From: Nageia nagi
Taxonomy: Eukaryota; Pinophyta
Direction: 5' to 3'
DNA length: 64,000 nucleotides
Assembly (NCBI GenBank): GCA_050084985.1
Contig: JBITNC010000001.1
Span: forward strand, 173,662,001 to 173,726,000
In this document: piece by piece, positions 1 through 12,180 of the stretch
How positions within the stretch are numbered: the stretch's first letter is position 1
Layout: every line of letters begins with the position of its first letter
The notes under the pieces: model-generated
What the model saw: the letters and a program-made list of their open reading frames with translations, nothing else
Database searches by the model: none
What the model was told of the DNA's origin: nothing
Position numbers and translations under genes: made by a program

Positions 1-756
1 ACATACGTCACTATATGGAATGTCTACATCAAAGGATATTGAACAAATATGTTGATGCTTATTTTGATGTTTTAGGTGATGTTATGAGTCACACTTTTTT
101 TCTTATAAAAGTGACATTTAGTTTGATATATATTTTAACATAGATTGTTAGTATTTTAATGATGCTATATTTGATGTTAATGCTAACACATTTTTACCAT
201 TAAAAATGATGCTTTGTTTGACATTTAAAATGATGCTTTGTTACTTTAAATTTTAATATTTTATTTGATGATTCATGTGAAGTTTATTTTAATGTTATCA
301 TCATGATTTGCATGAATATTTATTGTAGTCTATAGTATATGTCTTGACATGATATTGGATTATTTAGGATAAGGAGGCAGAGTGGTGACATAAATAGTTT
401 TGGTTTTGGTTATAAGGTTATTGGTTATGATTCCCAAGCCAAATCCTATGAGAGATTTTCCAATATATTTATGTGTATGACATTGATCATGTTTTTGCTA
501 AATATGAAATCATCACTGAGTATTAAAAATGCAATTTTAGAAATCCAAGTGGTAATTTATTAGAATAACACAACAAAATATTTCATAACAAAATACACAT
601 TAACAAGGTATTTTTTGATTAATTTTCAATAGTTTATTTTTATAAATATTTAAAGTGAAAATGTAATCTACAAATTACATAACATTCATAAAAAATATTG
701 CAATTAAAATATATAATGTTTTATTCATCAAATGTACATGTAATATTTTAATCATC
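1..756. other. AT-rich sequence, no gene seen
   Basis: No reading frame in this stretch resembles a protein family I know. The left part repeats short phrases such as 'aaatgatgctttgtt' at about 205-245. It may be the 3' flank or tail of the CACTA-like remnant that starts at 757, but no terminal inverted repeat is visible. Confidence 0.4.
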
Positions 757-2176
757 ATTATCGTATTCATCAATAAGACATAGATGTTTCCCTCTAGGAT
801 CACAATTAATTACAAACTAAATCTTTTCATCTAGTACATTTGGATAGAAAACTATTTGACTACAATGCTATGATAAAATATAACACTCTTTTTCTTATGG
901 TAAATATCATGTGGAGTCAATTACATAATAACCACTAGTTATATCATGCAAAATTGTTCTTCTATATATAAATCCTTCAAACCATTTACATTTAAATACT
1001 ACACACATGAATGATCTAAAATTCAATTGTAAGATTTCTTGAATTTTTTCAACATATTGTATTTTTCCTTCTATTAAGTTTGTATCTTCTGTACTTGCAC
1101 TAAGTTTTCTTGGTCAAAATCAACCATCACCTCATAATCAAATATCATTCTATTCTTATCTTTCTTTTCAATTCTGAAGTGTTGATCATATTCCCACATT
1201 ATAGGGAAAGATAATTTTTGCACACATTTACATGTAAATGTTATTAGTGCAATTATTATATCTATATTAGCTACAACTATATTATAAAATATTTAAACTT
1301 AGATGCATTTGAATAAATGAATAATTACTTGATAATTACATCCATCAACTATATTTAAAGCATCTTCATAGGTTTTTTATTTTTCACCTTCAACTAATTT
1401 CTCTTCAATTACTTGTTTTATCCATGACCTTGGACACTCTTTTCACCAATTTTTGTCTCTTAGATGTGTAGCTATAGGTGTACTCCATGGATTTTCACTA
1501 TGAAACAAAGTAAGTTATGCTAGAATTCCACTTATTTTACTATCATATAATTTAATATATTCTTTACAACATTCAATATTCATCATGGCAAAATGGTCTA
1601 TAGATTCATACATGTCACGATCTATAATTTAATGATGATATAAAATAAACTTGTTAGTAAATATTGATTAGATTAAATCAAAATTGCATGTACATATTAC
1701 TTATATAAATTACTATTATATAAAATGTAGTTAGTACCTTTATTAAAATAATATAGTCTCTCATTTTTTCTAAAACCTTTGCTTCTAATTTATTTATATC
1801 TTTGTTTGCTTGTAATCATATCATTGGAGTTGAATCATGAATTTGAGATAGAAACTCATTTACATAAAAAAGACTTTTGTACAATGTATCCCTCATAAAT
1901 ATATAATTATGCTATTTATTTTTGTATAAAAAATCCTTTTAGTACTTTTAAAAATATCTCCACAAAAAATATGCTTCTAGTACTTATAACACCTGCTATT
2001 TTATTTTCATCTAGCAGGTGGATCAATAGATGCACTTGTATGTCCATAAAAATAGCAAACATTTCTTTTTCAAATTTAAAAATAATTTTCAAGTGCAAGG
2101 TCAACATGTTTAAGATAATACATAATCCTTTTATCTTGCACAAGGTTGAGATTCCTATCATCAATATATTTTGCAT
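757..2176 (-). pseudogene. CACTA (En/Spm) TNP2-like transposase, C-terminal part
   Basis: This is the decayed C-terminal half of a plant CACTA transposase, the enzyme that binds and mobilises CACTA ends. Reading the minus strand from 2176, residues such as MDIQVHLLIHLLDE and STRSIFFVEIFLKVLKG match the DUF4218 pattern, followed by EGYIVQKSLFYVNEFL. After an intron comes a segment with LTLFHSENPWSTPIATHL. The DUF4216 region follows, with YVEKIQEILQLNF, VVFKCKWFEGF and, near 757-850, QIVFYPNVL then CDPRGKHLCLIDEYDNDD before a stop. Several in-frame stops and at least one frameshift break it. The N-terminal Transposase_21 part is not recognisable upstream, and copia element A begins about 640 bp away. 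Domain order DUF4218 then DUF4216 is what the family shows, so I am fairly sure of the family. Confidence 0.75.
1622..1737 (-). other. Spliceosomal intron in the CACTA remnant
   Basis: On the minus strand the reading frame ending YIILIK stops at AAG|GTACTAAC and resumes after TTATAG|ATCGTGAC with the frame DRDMYESIDHF. The 116-bp interval has a GT donor, an AG acceptor and an AT-rich body, so it reads as a plant intron that separates two coding-like blocks. Confidence 0.6.
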
Positions 2177-2813
2177 TTGTAGGCTCCATCAATTCTTAAG
2201 ATTTGGGTGAGTAATTTTTATTTCATTTTTATAATTTTGATCTTGTTTTTTTTTTATGTAAAAAGCATTTATAAAAAAGAGATGGAATTTTAAATTAAGT
2301 TTGATTAAGATAACTAAAATAACCCTTTGTATAATATCTATGTTGTATGGTTGTTGAATTTAAGAATCCTATGTGAATGTGAAAATTTAAAAAGTTTCTT
2401 GCTTATTTGTTTTCATTGAATAAGATTGAGTTGAAAACTTGAAATTTAATTGATTAGGATAAAATTTTAGGATTTTATGATATTTTATCCCTTTCATAAT
2501 ATATTTTATGTTAAATTGTTAAGTTTGAATCTTAGGAACTACTTTGATAAGGTCTTACATTGTGCAAATACCTATGTATGTTTTTGAACAATTATGATGA
2601 TGATATTGAATAATTTAGATGAATCTAATAAAAAATTTAAGAAATTAAACCATAATTAATATTTAAAATCCTTAAAATGATTTAAACATATGAAAAATAA
2701 CCTTTATGATCTTTAGATCTCAAGGATCTAAGGATACCCATAAGGTCTAATGTGTGTTAAATAAACCATGGATCTATGCATGTATGGAGAAAAGAATGTA
2801 AATATAATAGATA
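2177..2813. other. AT-rich spacer, no gene seen
   Basis: This spacer lies between the CACTA-like remnant and the left LTR of copia element A. I find no convincing coding frame. The missing N-terminal part of the CACTA transposase would be expected here but is not readable. Confidence 0.4.
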
Positions 2814-3315
2814 TAAGAGAAATGAACTATAGAATAAACAAATCTATATCCCTAAGATCTAATGAAAGCTCATAAAATACATCTAACTAACTCATAAAGC
2901 AATCTCACAAAGATAACACAAGATGTAAGTGGTTCCTCCAACTAGGAGTACATCCACTAATTAGATATTTACTTCAATCACAAATACAACTCTCTTAAAA
3001 TCCTCCTAATATCAACTCCTAAACACTATCCTCTAGCACAACCTTACTTCACAAATTGGTATGTGATCACAAAGAGGGACCCTTCTATTTATAGGCCAAA
3101 ATCCCTCTTTGGATTATCCTTTTATCCAATGTACAAAAGCATGACATGCACATCCTTTTACTCAAGGGGCATGCTCATGACATGGAGTGTAGAAAAAGTT
3201 ACATTATCATATTCACTTAAATACCTAAGGTATAAAATGATACCCTTAAGTATTAGTAAAATTACATAGAATATTATTATATAACATTTACAATAATGCA
3301 TTATACATTCCAACA
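2814..3315 (-). repeat. Element A 3' LTR
   Basis: The minus strand starts TGTTGGAATG directly after the purine tract and ends near TCTTA, a decayed TCTCA. It matches the copy at 10903-11404 almost base for base over 502 bp. A TATA-like TATAAATA lies at 3086-3093 on the minus strand. Confidence 0.9.
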
Positions 3316-3328
3316 CTCCCCTTAATGC
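3316..3328 (-). other. Element A polypurine tract
   Basis: On the minus strand the sequence TTAAGGGGAG sits immediately before the TGTTGG start of the 3' LTR. This is the expected position of the plus-strand priming site. Confidence 0.8.
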
Positions 3329-4016
3329 AATATTGGGATAGAAAGAATAAGAGAGAAGGAAAAGAGAAAGTAAGAGAGTTATCCTCCAAATAGATATTAT
3401 GGAATGAGAATATTTTAAATATTTATGAAGTAATAAAGATATAGTTTGAGAATCACTACTTTACCAAATACAATCAGTAACCACAATCAATTTCAGTGTA
3501 TATGAAGTAATCATCCAATTGGAAGTCATGAAGAGTCTCCAAGAGCTTGAATACCTAAGATAAGTAACTTGCAATCTCAAAGGAACCTATAAGTCATAAG
3601 CATATCAAATAATAAGATCAGTTAGATGCAACATATTCATCTCAATAAGGATATATGAATCACATAAATACCATCGTTAATTGATCAATGGTGCATTATA
3701 AGTCATCACAAAGATGCTATGCCAAAAATTTATAGTCACCTATTGTATATAAAACATGTGTTGATTATCATTAAAAAATAAAGCATGCACATATAAGTTC
3801 CTCATATATGAATAACCAAATAATATCAAAAGATACATAAGAGTTCTTCACACATGGATAATTGAATATTGCTAGATTGGCCAATCTTTTTGCCTTTAAA
3901 ATTTTGTACAACAAGTTCCTTATGTAGAGTAAACTTACCATGAAGATGTATAATAAAATCAACACTATACAGCACAAAATCTTTCTAAAGATGAATTTGT
4001 CATCACAAATATGAAT

Positions 4017-5600
4017 TCAAACTTCACTCCCCCTTGAGGGAAACTTCACCAACCTAATAGCGTCCCTAATCTTATAGAATTGATCTTTTAGGAGGGACTT
4101 GGTGAATATATTAGCAAAGTTCAAGGTGGATGAATAATACTCCAAGTGTATGATGCCATCAAGAACCTTCTCCTTGATAAAATAAGCATAGATTTCCATA
4201 TGTTTTATTCTTTAATGGAACACAATATTCTTAGCCAAAAAAATAGCTGACTAATTTTCTGAATAAATTAAAGATGAGCCACCTTTCTCATACCTAATTT
4301 ATTTTATAATATGTGTTAGCCAAATGGCTTCTTGGGCTAAAATAGACATGGCATAGTATTCAACTTCTATGGTGGAAAGAGAAATAGAAGGTTACTTCTT
4401 AGAAGCCCAAGATATAGCACTCAAACTAATGCTAAACACATATGCAAAGGTTGATTTCCTATCATATCTATCTCCTTCATAGTCAAAATATAAGACTCCA
4501 AAGAGAACAAATGAGGGAAACTTAGAATACTTAAGAACAAGATCCTTAATCCTTGCAACATACCTCAAGAGTTGCTTAATAGCATTAAGGTGCTCAACAT
4601 ATGGTTTCTACATGAATCATGCCATTAGATTCACTACAAAGATAATATCTAGACTAGATATAGTCAAATACAAAAGACTACCAATTAATTACCTATAAGC
4701 TATAGCATCAACCAACTAAGAGTTAGAGCTCAAAGAAACGTAGAAGAGGCTAGGATCATAGCATATCTACACTCTTCCATTCCAAACTTCTGTAAGATGT
4801 TTGATTTATAATTATATTGATTGAGATAAGTATAATTCTTGTATTGGTATACTTTCATTCCTTGGTAGTAGTGCAAGAGACCAAGATTAATCAATTCAAA
4901 CATTGCCTTAAGTTTGGATAGCACTCTTGAATGATTTCATTATTATTCCTAGTTATCAGAAGATCATCCACATAAAGGAGAATCAAGACCACATCTTTTT
5001 CCTAATTGAGCACATATAGATTAGAGTCAAAAAATACTTGGAAAAACCAATGTCTATAAAGACTTTGAAATCTTTTTGTACTAGGCTTGAGGTGCTTGCT
5101 TAAGTCCATACAACAACTTCTTTAGTTTGCACACAAAATATTTTTTTCCTTCCATAATGAACCTTTTTGGTTGGTTCATGAAGATTTTCACATCTAAGTC
5201 ACCATTGAGAAATGCACTCTTAACTTCAAGTTGAAAAACTTTCCATCCTTGAGCTATAGAAAGAGCAAGGATAATTCACACATTAGGCATATTTACCATA
5301 GGAGCAAAGGTTTTCTCATAATCTACATCATATTTCTAAGCAAAACCTTTAGCTACTAACCTTGCTTTGTATTTCTCAATATCTCCAACTAAATTGAACT
5401 TGATCTTATAGATCCACTTATTGCTAATCATATTCTTCTCATTGGGATAAGAAACCAAGTCTCAAGTTTTATTTTTCATAAGTGCCTCATGCTCCACTTT
5501 CATGGCTTTCATCCAGCACTCATGCTTTGAAGCTTTTTTGAAGGTTTAAGGCTCATGCTTATTGTTAATCTTGGTAAATAAAGATTTATTCAAGGTCATG
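4017..5600 (-). pseudogene. Element A reverse transcriptase and RNase H
   Basis: This is the copia reverse transcriptase followed by RNase H, which copy the element RNA into cDNA in the cytoplasmic particle. On the minus strand the catalytic motif LLYVDDLLIT is read at about 4950-4980, with YVDD encoded by 4963-4974. Further down, LGLLHYYQGMKVYQY and ILQKFGMEECR (4730-4924) are standard copia RT thumb and connection phrases. The end of RNase H, with DGIIHLEYYSS and FANIFTKSLLKDQFYKIRD, is read at 4017-4199. Stops and frame changes occur every few hundred bases, so no functional enzyme can be made. Confidence 0.85.
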
Positions 5601-6700
5601 CTCCTTGTTACCCTTTGAGTTGGAGAGTTTTGTTCCTGAGGTGACTTATCTACATCAATATCTAATCAACTAGGTGTAACTAAAGAGTCCTCTAGATCAT
5701 GAACATCCTCATTAGTAGAAAATTCATCAAGAAGTTTATTTAACTTTACATCCCTTTAAATGAACACTACTTTATAGGATGAAGAGTAGAGCCTGTAGCC
5801 TCTATCCTGACTATCATAACCTACAAAGATGCATTTTTTTAGCTCTTTTCTCCAAATTTTTTTTTTCAAAAATAATGTAAGATAATTCTTCACAACCAAA
5901 CACTCTAAGGTAAGAAATGTTAGGTTTTCTTATTTACCATGCCTCAAAAGGAGTTTTACTCTAAACAACTTTTGTGAGACAACCTATTCAAGGTGTAAAT
6001 AGCAGTGCTACAGCTTCACCTCATAACAAACTAAGAAGATTACCTAGCATGCATCTAGCCATCTCCATAATTATTTTATTTTTTCTTTCGACAACACTAT
6101 CCTATTGAGGAGTGTAAAGAATCATAAATTGCCTCTTGATTCCATACTTAGCAAAATAGTCATTGAAATTATTGCTACTATATTCTACTTCATTATCTGA
6201 TCTCAACATCTTGATTTGAAAATTAGTTTGATTTTCAACAAAGGACTTAAAAACCTTAAAACTCTCAAAAGTTTGATCCTTGTGCTCAAGTACATACCCA
6301 AAGGTCATTTTACTAAAGTCCCCAATGAAGTTCAAGATGTAATATGCTCCTCCAAGCAACTTAGTTTGAAATAGACCCATCAAATTTAAATGCACAAGTT
6401 AAAAAGGTTGAGGTGCTCTTATTGCCTTATCTTTTTTAAACTTTTATCTATGTAATTTGATAAGAACGCACTTCTCTAATAGACCAACTAAAAGAGAAAT
6501 TGAAGGCAAACCTTCAATAAGTTCTTGGTCTTTTATGACTTGAATACTCTTATGGTTAAAGTGCCCTAAATGATAGTGCCAAAGATTGCTTTTAGAACAC
6601 ACACTAGAAGTAAGACACATTTTTGATGAAACTTGATCCATAATGTAGAGGTTATCTTTCATAGATCCTTTAACCAACATGGCAAGTCCTTTCTTAATGC
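5601..6700 (-). pseudogene. Element A integrase
   Basis: Decayed copia integrase, which joins cDNA ends to host DNA. On the minus strand the GAG-pre-integrase zinc region contains LWHYHLGHFNHKSI at 6444-6680. The catalytic core is read at 6102-6395, including FIGDFSKMTFGYVLEHK and LRSDNEVEYSS, the latter holding the second catalytic Asp. Downstream, CIFVGYDSQDRGYRLY at about 5780-5840 is the usual copia post-integrase phrase. The frame is interrupted near the end of the core, before the catalytic Glu. Confidence 0.8.
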
Positions 6701-6751
6701 ACTAGGATTGAGATTCAAACTCAAAAGAGTATATTTTTTTAGGGACTTGGA

Positions 6752-7980
6752 TCATAGAAGGGAAAGGTTCATCCTAAGCTTAGGAACATAAAGCAAATTA
6801 TTAAGAACCTTCTTATGAATCAACACACTTCCAATTCCTTGGAATTTAAGGGTAGAGTTATCACTTATCACAACCGCATCTTTTCTATAATTGTGAAAGT
6901 TATCAAATTTTTTATTTTCAAAGCATAGGTGATTAGTGCAACTAGAATCAACAATCCATTCAGATGAAAAAGAGTGAGACATGGAGTACAACATCACAAC
7001 AAAACTAAAAAGAATATTTTTCTTTCCATTAAATTTCTTTACATTTCCATTGCCTTTGTTTTGTTTTTCTTTTTTATTTTTATAGCAATCAACTTCTTTA
7101 TGATCTTAAATACCACAATAGTTATAATTACTATAATTTTTTTTATTAGGATATAGATTATTTACTTTTCCTTTTCCATCTCTTTGCTTGAAGTGGATTT
7201 TGTTATCATTTTCCTTACTACTATGATTATTATTTCTATTGTTATTGCTACTATTATAGCCATTGCCCCTTTTCTCAAATCTTTTGGAAAAAAAAGATAA
7301 GATTTCTTTTGATGGTTTAACTTCTTCTTAAAAGAAGTTTTGATTGCTTCAAAAGCAACATTATTATTTTTAGAAGAAGAAATCAACACCTTATTGTTAA
7401 GGGTTTCCTCATGCTTCAATAGGTGCTTAGAAGGGTTCTCAAAGGAGAAGATTTCTTCTTTATCATCAAGCCTTATTTTCATAACCATCACAAAGTTTTT
7501 AAAATTTGAAAAAAGGTTTTGAAGAATAATGAATACCATGAACTCATCATTGATCCAATCACATCTATAAACAACAAGTTGGGTCTTTAGGTCAATGATT
7601 TTATTCAAGTAGATAGCCACATTTTTATCTTCCCTTTGATGAGATTGAAGAAACTTTTAGAGAATGATAAACCTTCTTGAAAAGTTTGAAACAAGGTATA
7701 TTTGCTTAAGCTTATCCTCAGCTTCCTTTATCAAGGTTGAAGAGGAAATCATCAGGAGCACATCATCTAAAACTGCACAATAAATCATAGAGGTTGTTAA
7801 CTCATTCTTCATGTTGTATACTATAGTGCTTTCTCATATATAGAAGGTACAAGGTTCTCATTCATTATTTTCCAAATCTTTCTTGCTTATAATTTAACTC
7901 TCATTCGAGGTTCCAAATCTTAGAATTAGAACCATCAAGAATGTGTTTGGGTAAAAAGGATTCTCTTATTTACTACATAA
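6752..7980 (-). pseudogene. Element A gag and protease
   Basis: Gag packages the RNA, and the aspartic protease cleaves the polyprotein. On the minus strand at 7162-7620 a gag segment of the UBN2 type is readable (IIDLKTQLVVYRCDWINDEF). A degenerate zinc knuckle follows at about 7080-7140, reading NYCGI, a stop, then DHKEVDC, with the first Cys replaced by Asn. The protease region at 6752-6997 reads SSEWIVDSSCTNHLCF, where the usual DSGAT catalytic triplet has become DSSCT, and later LLYVPKLRMNLLS-like residues. The N-terminal gag part above 7620 is weaker. Altered catalytic residues and stops make it inactive. Confidence 0.75.
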
Positions 7981-9155
7981 GAATATGAAAAATAATAATC
8001 ATATGGTTTAATAAAAAATATTAAATGTTAAGTTTTAACCAAGTAAATAATACATGTTATATTTAACACTAAAGATATGCTTGATTTGATTCACAATTGC
8101 AAATATTTTACAACTCAAATAATAACCCATGTATCTAAATACATTTCTTATCTCAAGAAATGTAGATGTAGAGTGACATTGTTAAGGTTTATTTTTTTAT
8201 CTAAAATTAGGTCTTCACTTGGATGCCCACACAAGAGGAGCCCAAGTACTACCAATCCTCAACCAGTTCACCTTGGTTAGTTTTACACTCTCATAAGGAG
8301 AAGTACCTACCATTTTTTATGGTTGTGATATTTATTAGATCGACCAAATTATTAATATTGATTAGGTTTCAAGTTGTCCTCCTAGGTTATTAGGATAATC
8401 CCTAAATATATGTGCCAACATGTGGTATCACTACACACATGCCTATTAACCTATTGAAGTTATATCTAGACCAACAAAGGACTTAGGGGCAATTGAGAAG
8501 TATGAACTTTTTACCACTTAGATCATCAAACTTAAAGGCTCCAATCCACCTGTCCTCACCTCATGCCTCCCCAAACAAGTCATGTTGTAGAATGTACATG
8601 CAAATGTGTTCATTTTAATGGGGTTGCTCATATTGATGTTTACTTTTTTGTTTACATAAGCAAATAAATCAAAGTGCGAAACATGAAGTAAAAAAGCATA
8701 AGTAAAACATTATCCATGCAAAATTTTGAAACCTAAGTGTCTAATGGGTTTTGTTTACCAACCCCTTAAGTAAGAAATTTATACAAACTCCATGCAAAAA
8801 AAATTAAAAAACTTATACAAATTTCCACCTTTTTACTTAAGGATTTATCCCTAAAAGTAGCATACTAAATAATTTATTTGCATGCTAAAAAAAATTCTAA
8901 GTATGTATTAATATTTTAAGTAAAAAAAATTCCTCCTTTTTACTTTAAAGAGTAGGATAGCTAAATTAAAGTAGCATTTATCTTAAAAAATTAAACTAAT
9001 AATTTGCTTAGGTAAATTAAAAAACTTAAGCAAATAAAATATCCACTTTAAGAGTAATGATTAAAGTATAATTTAACATTTTGGCCATCTACACACTCAA
9101 AGAAAGTTTAAATGCACTTCATGATATACAAGATTATAATGCATTAAATTTTGAG

Positions 9156-9292
9156 TATAAGTTTGCCTTTAAATGCATTAAATAGAAACAAAATACTTGC
9201 AAGTAATTAAAAAAATATTAAATACCCATCAAAAAGGAGTATATGTTTCCTTTTAGGTGCATTTAATGGAAACAAGGAGCTTGCAAGTAATC
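9156..9292. repeat. Direct repeat, about 84-bp period
   Basis: A phrase beginning gagtataagtttgccttt, containing gcattaaatagaaac and cttgcaagtaatta, recurs about 84 bp later with scattered changes (gagtatatgtttcctttt ... cttgcaagtaatca). Confidence 0.6.
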
Positions 9293-10062
9293 AAGTAAAA
9301 AATTTTCTATCAACCACTATAAGTTAAAAAAAGGAATCATTAAAAAGAGGTAGCTATGCATGGAAAAAAATATAATAAAATATGGAGCAATAAGAAAAAA
9401 AATGTGAGGCTATGCAGAGAGGGAAGAATAAAGATGAAGAGGTCAATAAATTTTTTTTTGTTGAGGGGCTACAAGGGTCGAGAGGAATGAAGGGGATCTT
9501 GCACGTAGCATAAGATAGACTATGACTTATACGAAGGATTTAACTCCATGCTGCACACCTATATAGGATTGTAAGAGGGCAAAATGGGAGCAGGTTGATA
9601 TTAATATCTTCCCTCAAAATATCTAGTTGTATAATATTTGAAGGTAGTAGATCCCTAACTATAGTGAGTGAGGATCTTGCATGAGGAGAATCAACCAAGC
9701 AGAGGAGATGATCAACCATTAAGAAGTAATGGAGTTGGGAGTGTGGTAGCCAATAAGGTAAGCACAAAGTGGCACAATGATCAATTGAAGGAGTACTATG
9801 TGGGTTTGAATAGTGGGGTGAGAAAGGTTGAGAGGAAGAAGGGGTGCTAGTAGTTACAAAGGGTGCACCATTGCCATGGAGGCATAGTCTACCCCTAAAG
9901 AAAAAACTAAGAATCAATCAAGTAGAGGAGATGAATAGCAAATCGAGAAGCAATAGAGCTAGTAGTGTGGTGGAGAGGTAGCATAGGGGTGGCCATGAAG
10001 GTGTCCATAGAGGTGGATACAACTTATTTGAGAGAGTCATGCATAAGAGATTGGCCATAGAG

Positions 10063-10128
10063 GAGAGCTAAATTAGTTGGGTTGCTCAAGGAGAGGAGAG
10101 CTAAATTAGTTGGGTTGCTCAAGGAGAG
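10063..10128. repeat. 33-bp perfect tandem duplication
   Basis: The unit starting gagagctaaattagttgggt occurs twice in a row with exact 33-bp spacing, suggesting a recent slippage event. Confidence 0.85.
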
Positions 10129-10885
10129 GAGGGTCATAAAGGAGCCTAGGAAACACTCATGGAGGATTCCTAGCAACATACAAAGGAGCTACTAACTAGG
10201 AGGAGGTGTCTAAGGGGTTTTATGGGAGGAGAGCAGTGCCATCAAAAGATAACTAGGAAGCACCAACCAAGTGAAAGGGGACCCGTAAAAAACTTCAAGG
10301 CAAAGGAGATTGATTTTATATATTAGAAAAAAAGATTTCTATATGTATAATCCTCTCTAAATCCTTTGTAAATTGTTATTATTATTATTTTTTTAAATTT
10401 ATATATTTTTCCAAGTATTTTATCTCAAGATACCAATTTGTAGTTCAGACCTTTTTATATATATATATACAAGGATAGTAAAAAAAATGTGTATATTTTT
10501 TTAAGATATTATTTCTAAAAAAATATACTTAAATTAGTATTCAAACCCTTTGAAAAAAAAATTCAACCCATATATATATGTAAAATTAGATAAATGTAAC
10601 AAGCAATTTTAAACTTATCCTTAACAATAGAAAGTATAAGTAAACAAAAAAAATTGCTTCACAATATATTGCTCTTTAAATAATTTGCCGCATATATAAG
10701 ACAGAACTAACATAATACAAAATATGTTAGTAACATTAGTTAAATATGCCAAAAAGGACAAAAAATATGAAGGAGATTATATGTATGAGGTTATATTTTC
10801 TTGAATTTTACCTCAACAATAAAATGAAGAGATGAACACCAAGAAGAAGAGCTTCCACATCAAGATTGTGAAGAGGAGCTTACAA

Positions 10886-10900
10886 GTGGCTTTGATACCA
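10886..10900 (-). other. Element A primer binding site (tRNA-iMet)
   Basis: On the minus strand TGGTATCAAAGCCAC follows two bases after the end of the 5' LTR. It matches the usual plant initiator tRNA-Met site TGGTATCAGAGC with one change. This fixes the orientation of element A. Confidence 0.85.
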
Positions 10901-10902
10901 AA

Positions 10903-11404
10903 TGAGAGAAATGAACTATAAACTAAACAAATATATATCCCTAATATCTAATGAAATCTCATAAAATACATCTAACTAACTCACAAATCAATCTCATAAA
11001 GATAACACAAGATGTAAGTGGTTCCTCCAACTAGGAGTACATCCACTAATTAGATATTTACTTCAATCACAAATACAACTCTCTTACAATCCTCCTAATA
11101 TCAACTCCTAAACACTATACTCTAGCACAAATTTACTCCACAAATTGGTATGTGATCACAAAGAGGGACCCTTCTATTTATAGGCCAAAATCACTCTTTG
11201 GATTATCCTTTTATCCAATGTACAAAAGCATGACATGCACATCCTTTTACTTAAGGGGCATGCTCATGACATGGAGTGTAGGAAAAGTTACATTATCATA
11301 TTCATTTAAATACTTAAGGTATAAAATGATACCCTTAAGTATTGGGGAACTTACATATAATATTATTACATAACCTTTACAATAATGCATTATACATTCC
11401 AACA
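10903..11404 (-). repeat. Element A 5' LTR
   Basis: 502-bp partner of 2814-3315, bounded by TG and CA in the minus orientation, with its TATA-like box at 11175-11182. It carries the promoter of the element. Differences from the 3' LTR are few, scattered and mostly transitions. Confidence 0.9.
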
Positions 11405-12180
11405 AGATCTAAATTAAATTTACTATGTTTTTAATCTAAAACATATGCTATATGCAAATAATTTAATAGAGGATACAAATCTTGAATATCCAAAGCATTC
11501 CCATGGTGGAATCTTCCTTGTACCTACAAAAACCTTGAATACACACAAATATATGCAATGTAATATGAAATTGAGCATAAATATACCATAAATATTTACC
11601 AATCATGCATGTAGTGAAGCTTGAAGAGATTTGATGGAGAAATATGATACAAACCCTTGAATTATTCCAAACATTAGCCTCAAACCCTAGCTTGTGATCT
11701 TGGAGCAAATTAGGAGCAAAAATACATAAATGTGGAAGTAAGAAAATGAGCAAGAAGAGGGAATTCTAATTTTGCATAATGTTATATATTTTCCCTTGCA
11801 ACATAAGTTAAGTATCTAGGATTATCCCTTTTTGCAATTTATTAGCTTTAAGTGATTTATTCATATTTTTGTCCATTTAGGTAAATTGTAACTCTTTACA
11901 ATATTTTGATAATTATTTTTTAAATATTTTGATAATGGTATTAATCCATTTAAAATAAATATTATGAACAAAGAACATACAATGCAATTAGTCCATGTAT
12001 TCATAAATATATCATTTTTAAGTATCTACAAAAACCAAACTATGAAGTTGAAATCATGTAGAGGTTTTTGGAGATCCTCTAAAACTCAATATTTTTAATT
12101 AATACAAAATTAAACCATTAATTAAAAAATACCAACAAATTGTGATGTTGTTCCTATCAATGTATCATATAGAGTGTCAA
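11405..12180. other. Flank between elements A and C, no gene seen
   Basis: A minus-strand open frame at 11463-11753 has no recognisable family. The phrase ctagggtttgagg on that strand is reminiscent of plant 5' leaders, but nothing downstream confirms a gene. Confidence 0.3.

Larger units (their letters stand above)
8000..10850. other. Unexplained insertion in the 5' region of element A
   Basis: Copia gag normally begins within a few hundred bases of the PBS, but here about 2.7 kb separates the gag N-terminus from the PBS at 10886. The interval shows no recognisable protein. It is AT-rich with homopolymers to about 9.4 kb and purine-rich from 9.4 to 10.3 kb. It contains internal duplications (9156-9292, 9672-9985 and 10063-10128). 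It may be an inserted nonautonomous element, but I could not find matching LTRs or TIRs with a target-site duplication. Confidence 0.4.
2814..11404 (-). mobile_element. Element A: Ty1-copia LTR retrotransposon, degenerate
   Basis: A complete but decayed copia element lies on the minus strand. Its two 502-bp LTRs (2814-3315 and 10903-11404) are closely similar. Flanking 5-mers agata (2809-2813) and agatc (11405-11409) look like a target-site duplication with one change. A PBS complementary to initiator tRNA-Met lies at 10886-10900 and a purine tract (AAGGGGAG on the minus strand) abuts the left LTR. From 5' to 3' on the minus strand the order is gag, protease, integrase, reverse transcriptase, RNase H, which is diagnostic of copia. 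It is longer than a usual 5-kb copia because about 2.7 kb of unrelated sequence separates the 5' leader from gag. All coding regions are broken, so it is not autonomous. Confidence 0.9.

Noticed and set aside
11463-11753. Host gene 5' exon on the minus strand
   Set aside because: A ctagggttt-like leader and a possible donor are visible, but no downstream exon or domain was found.
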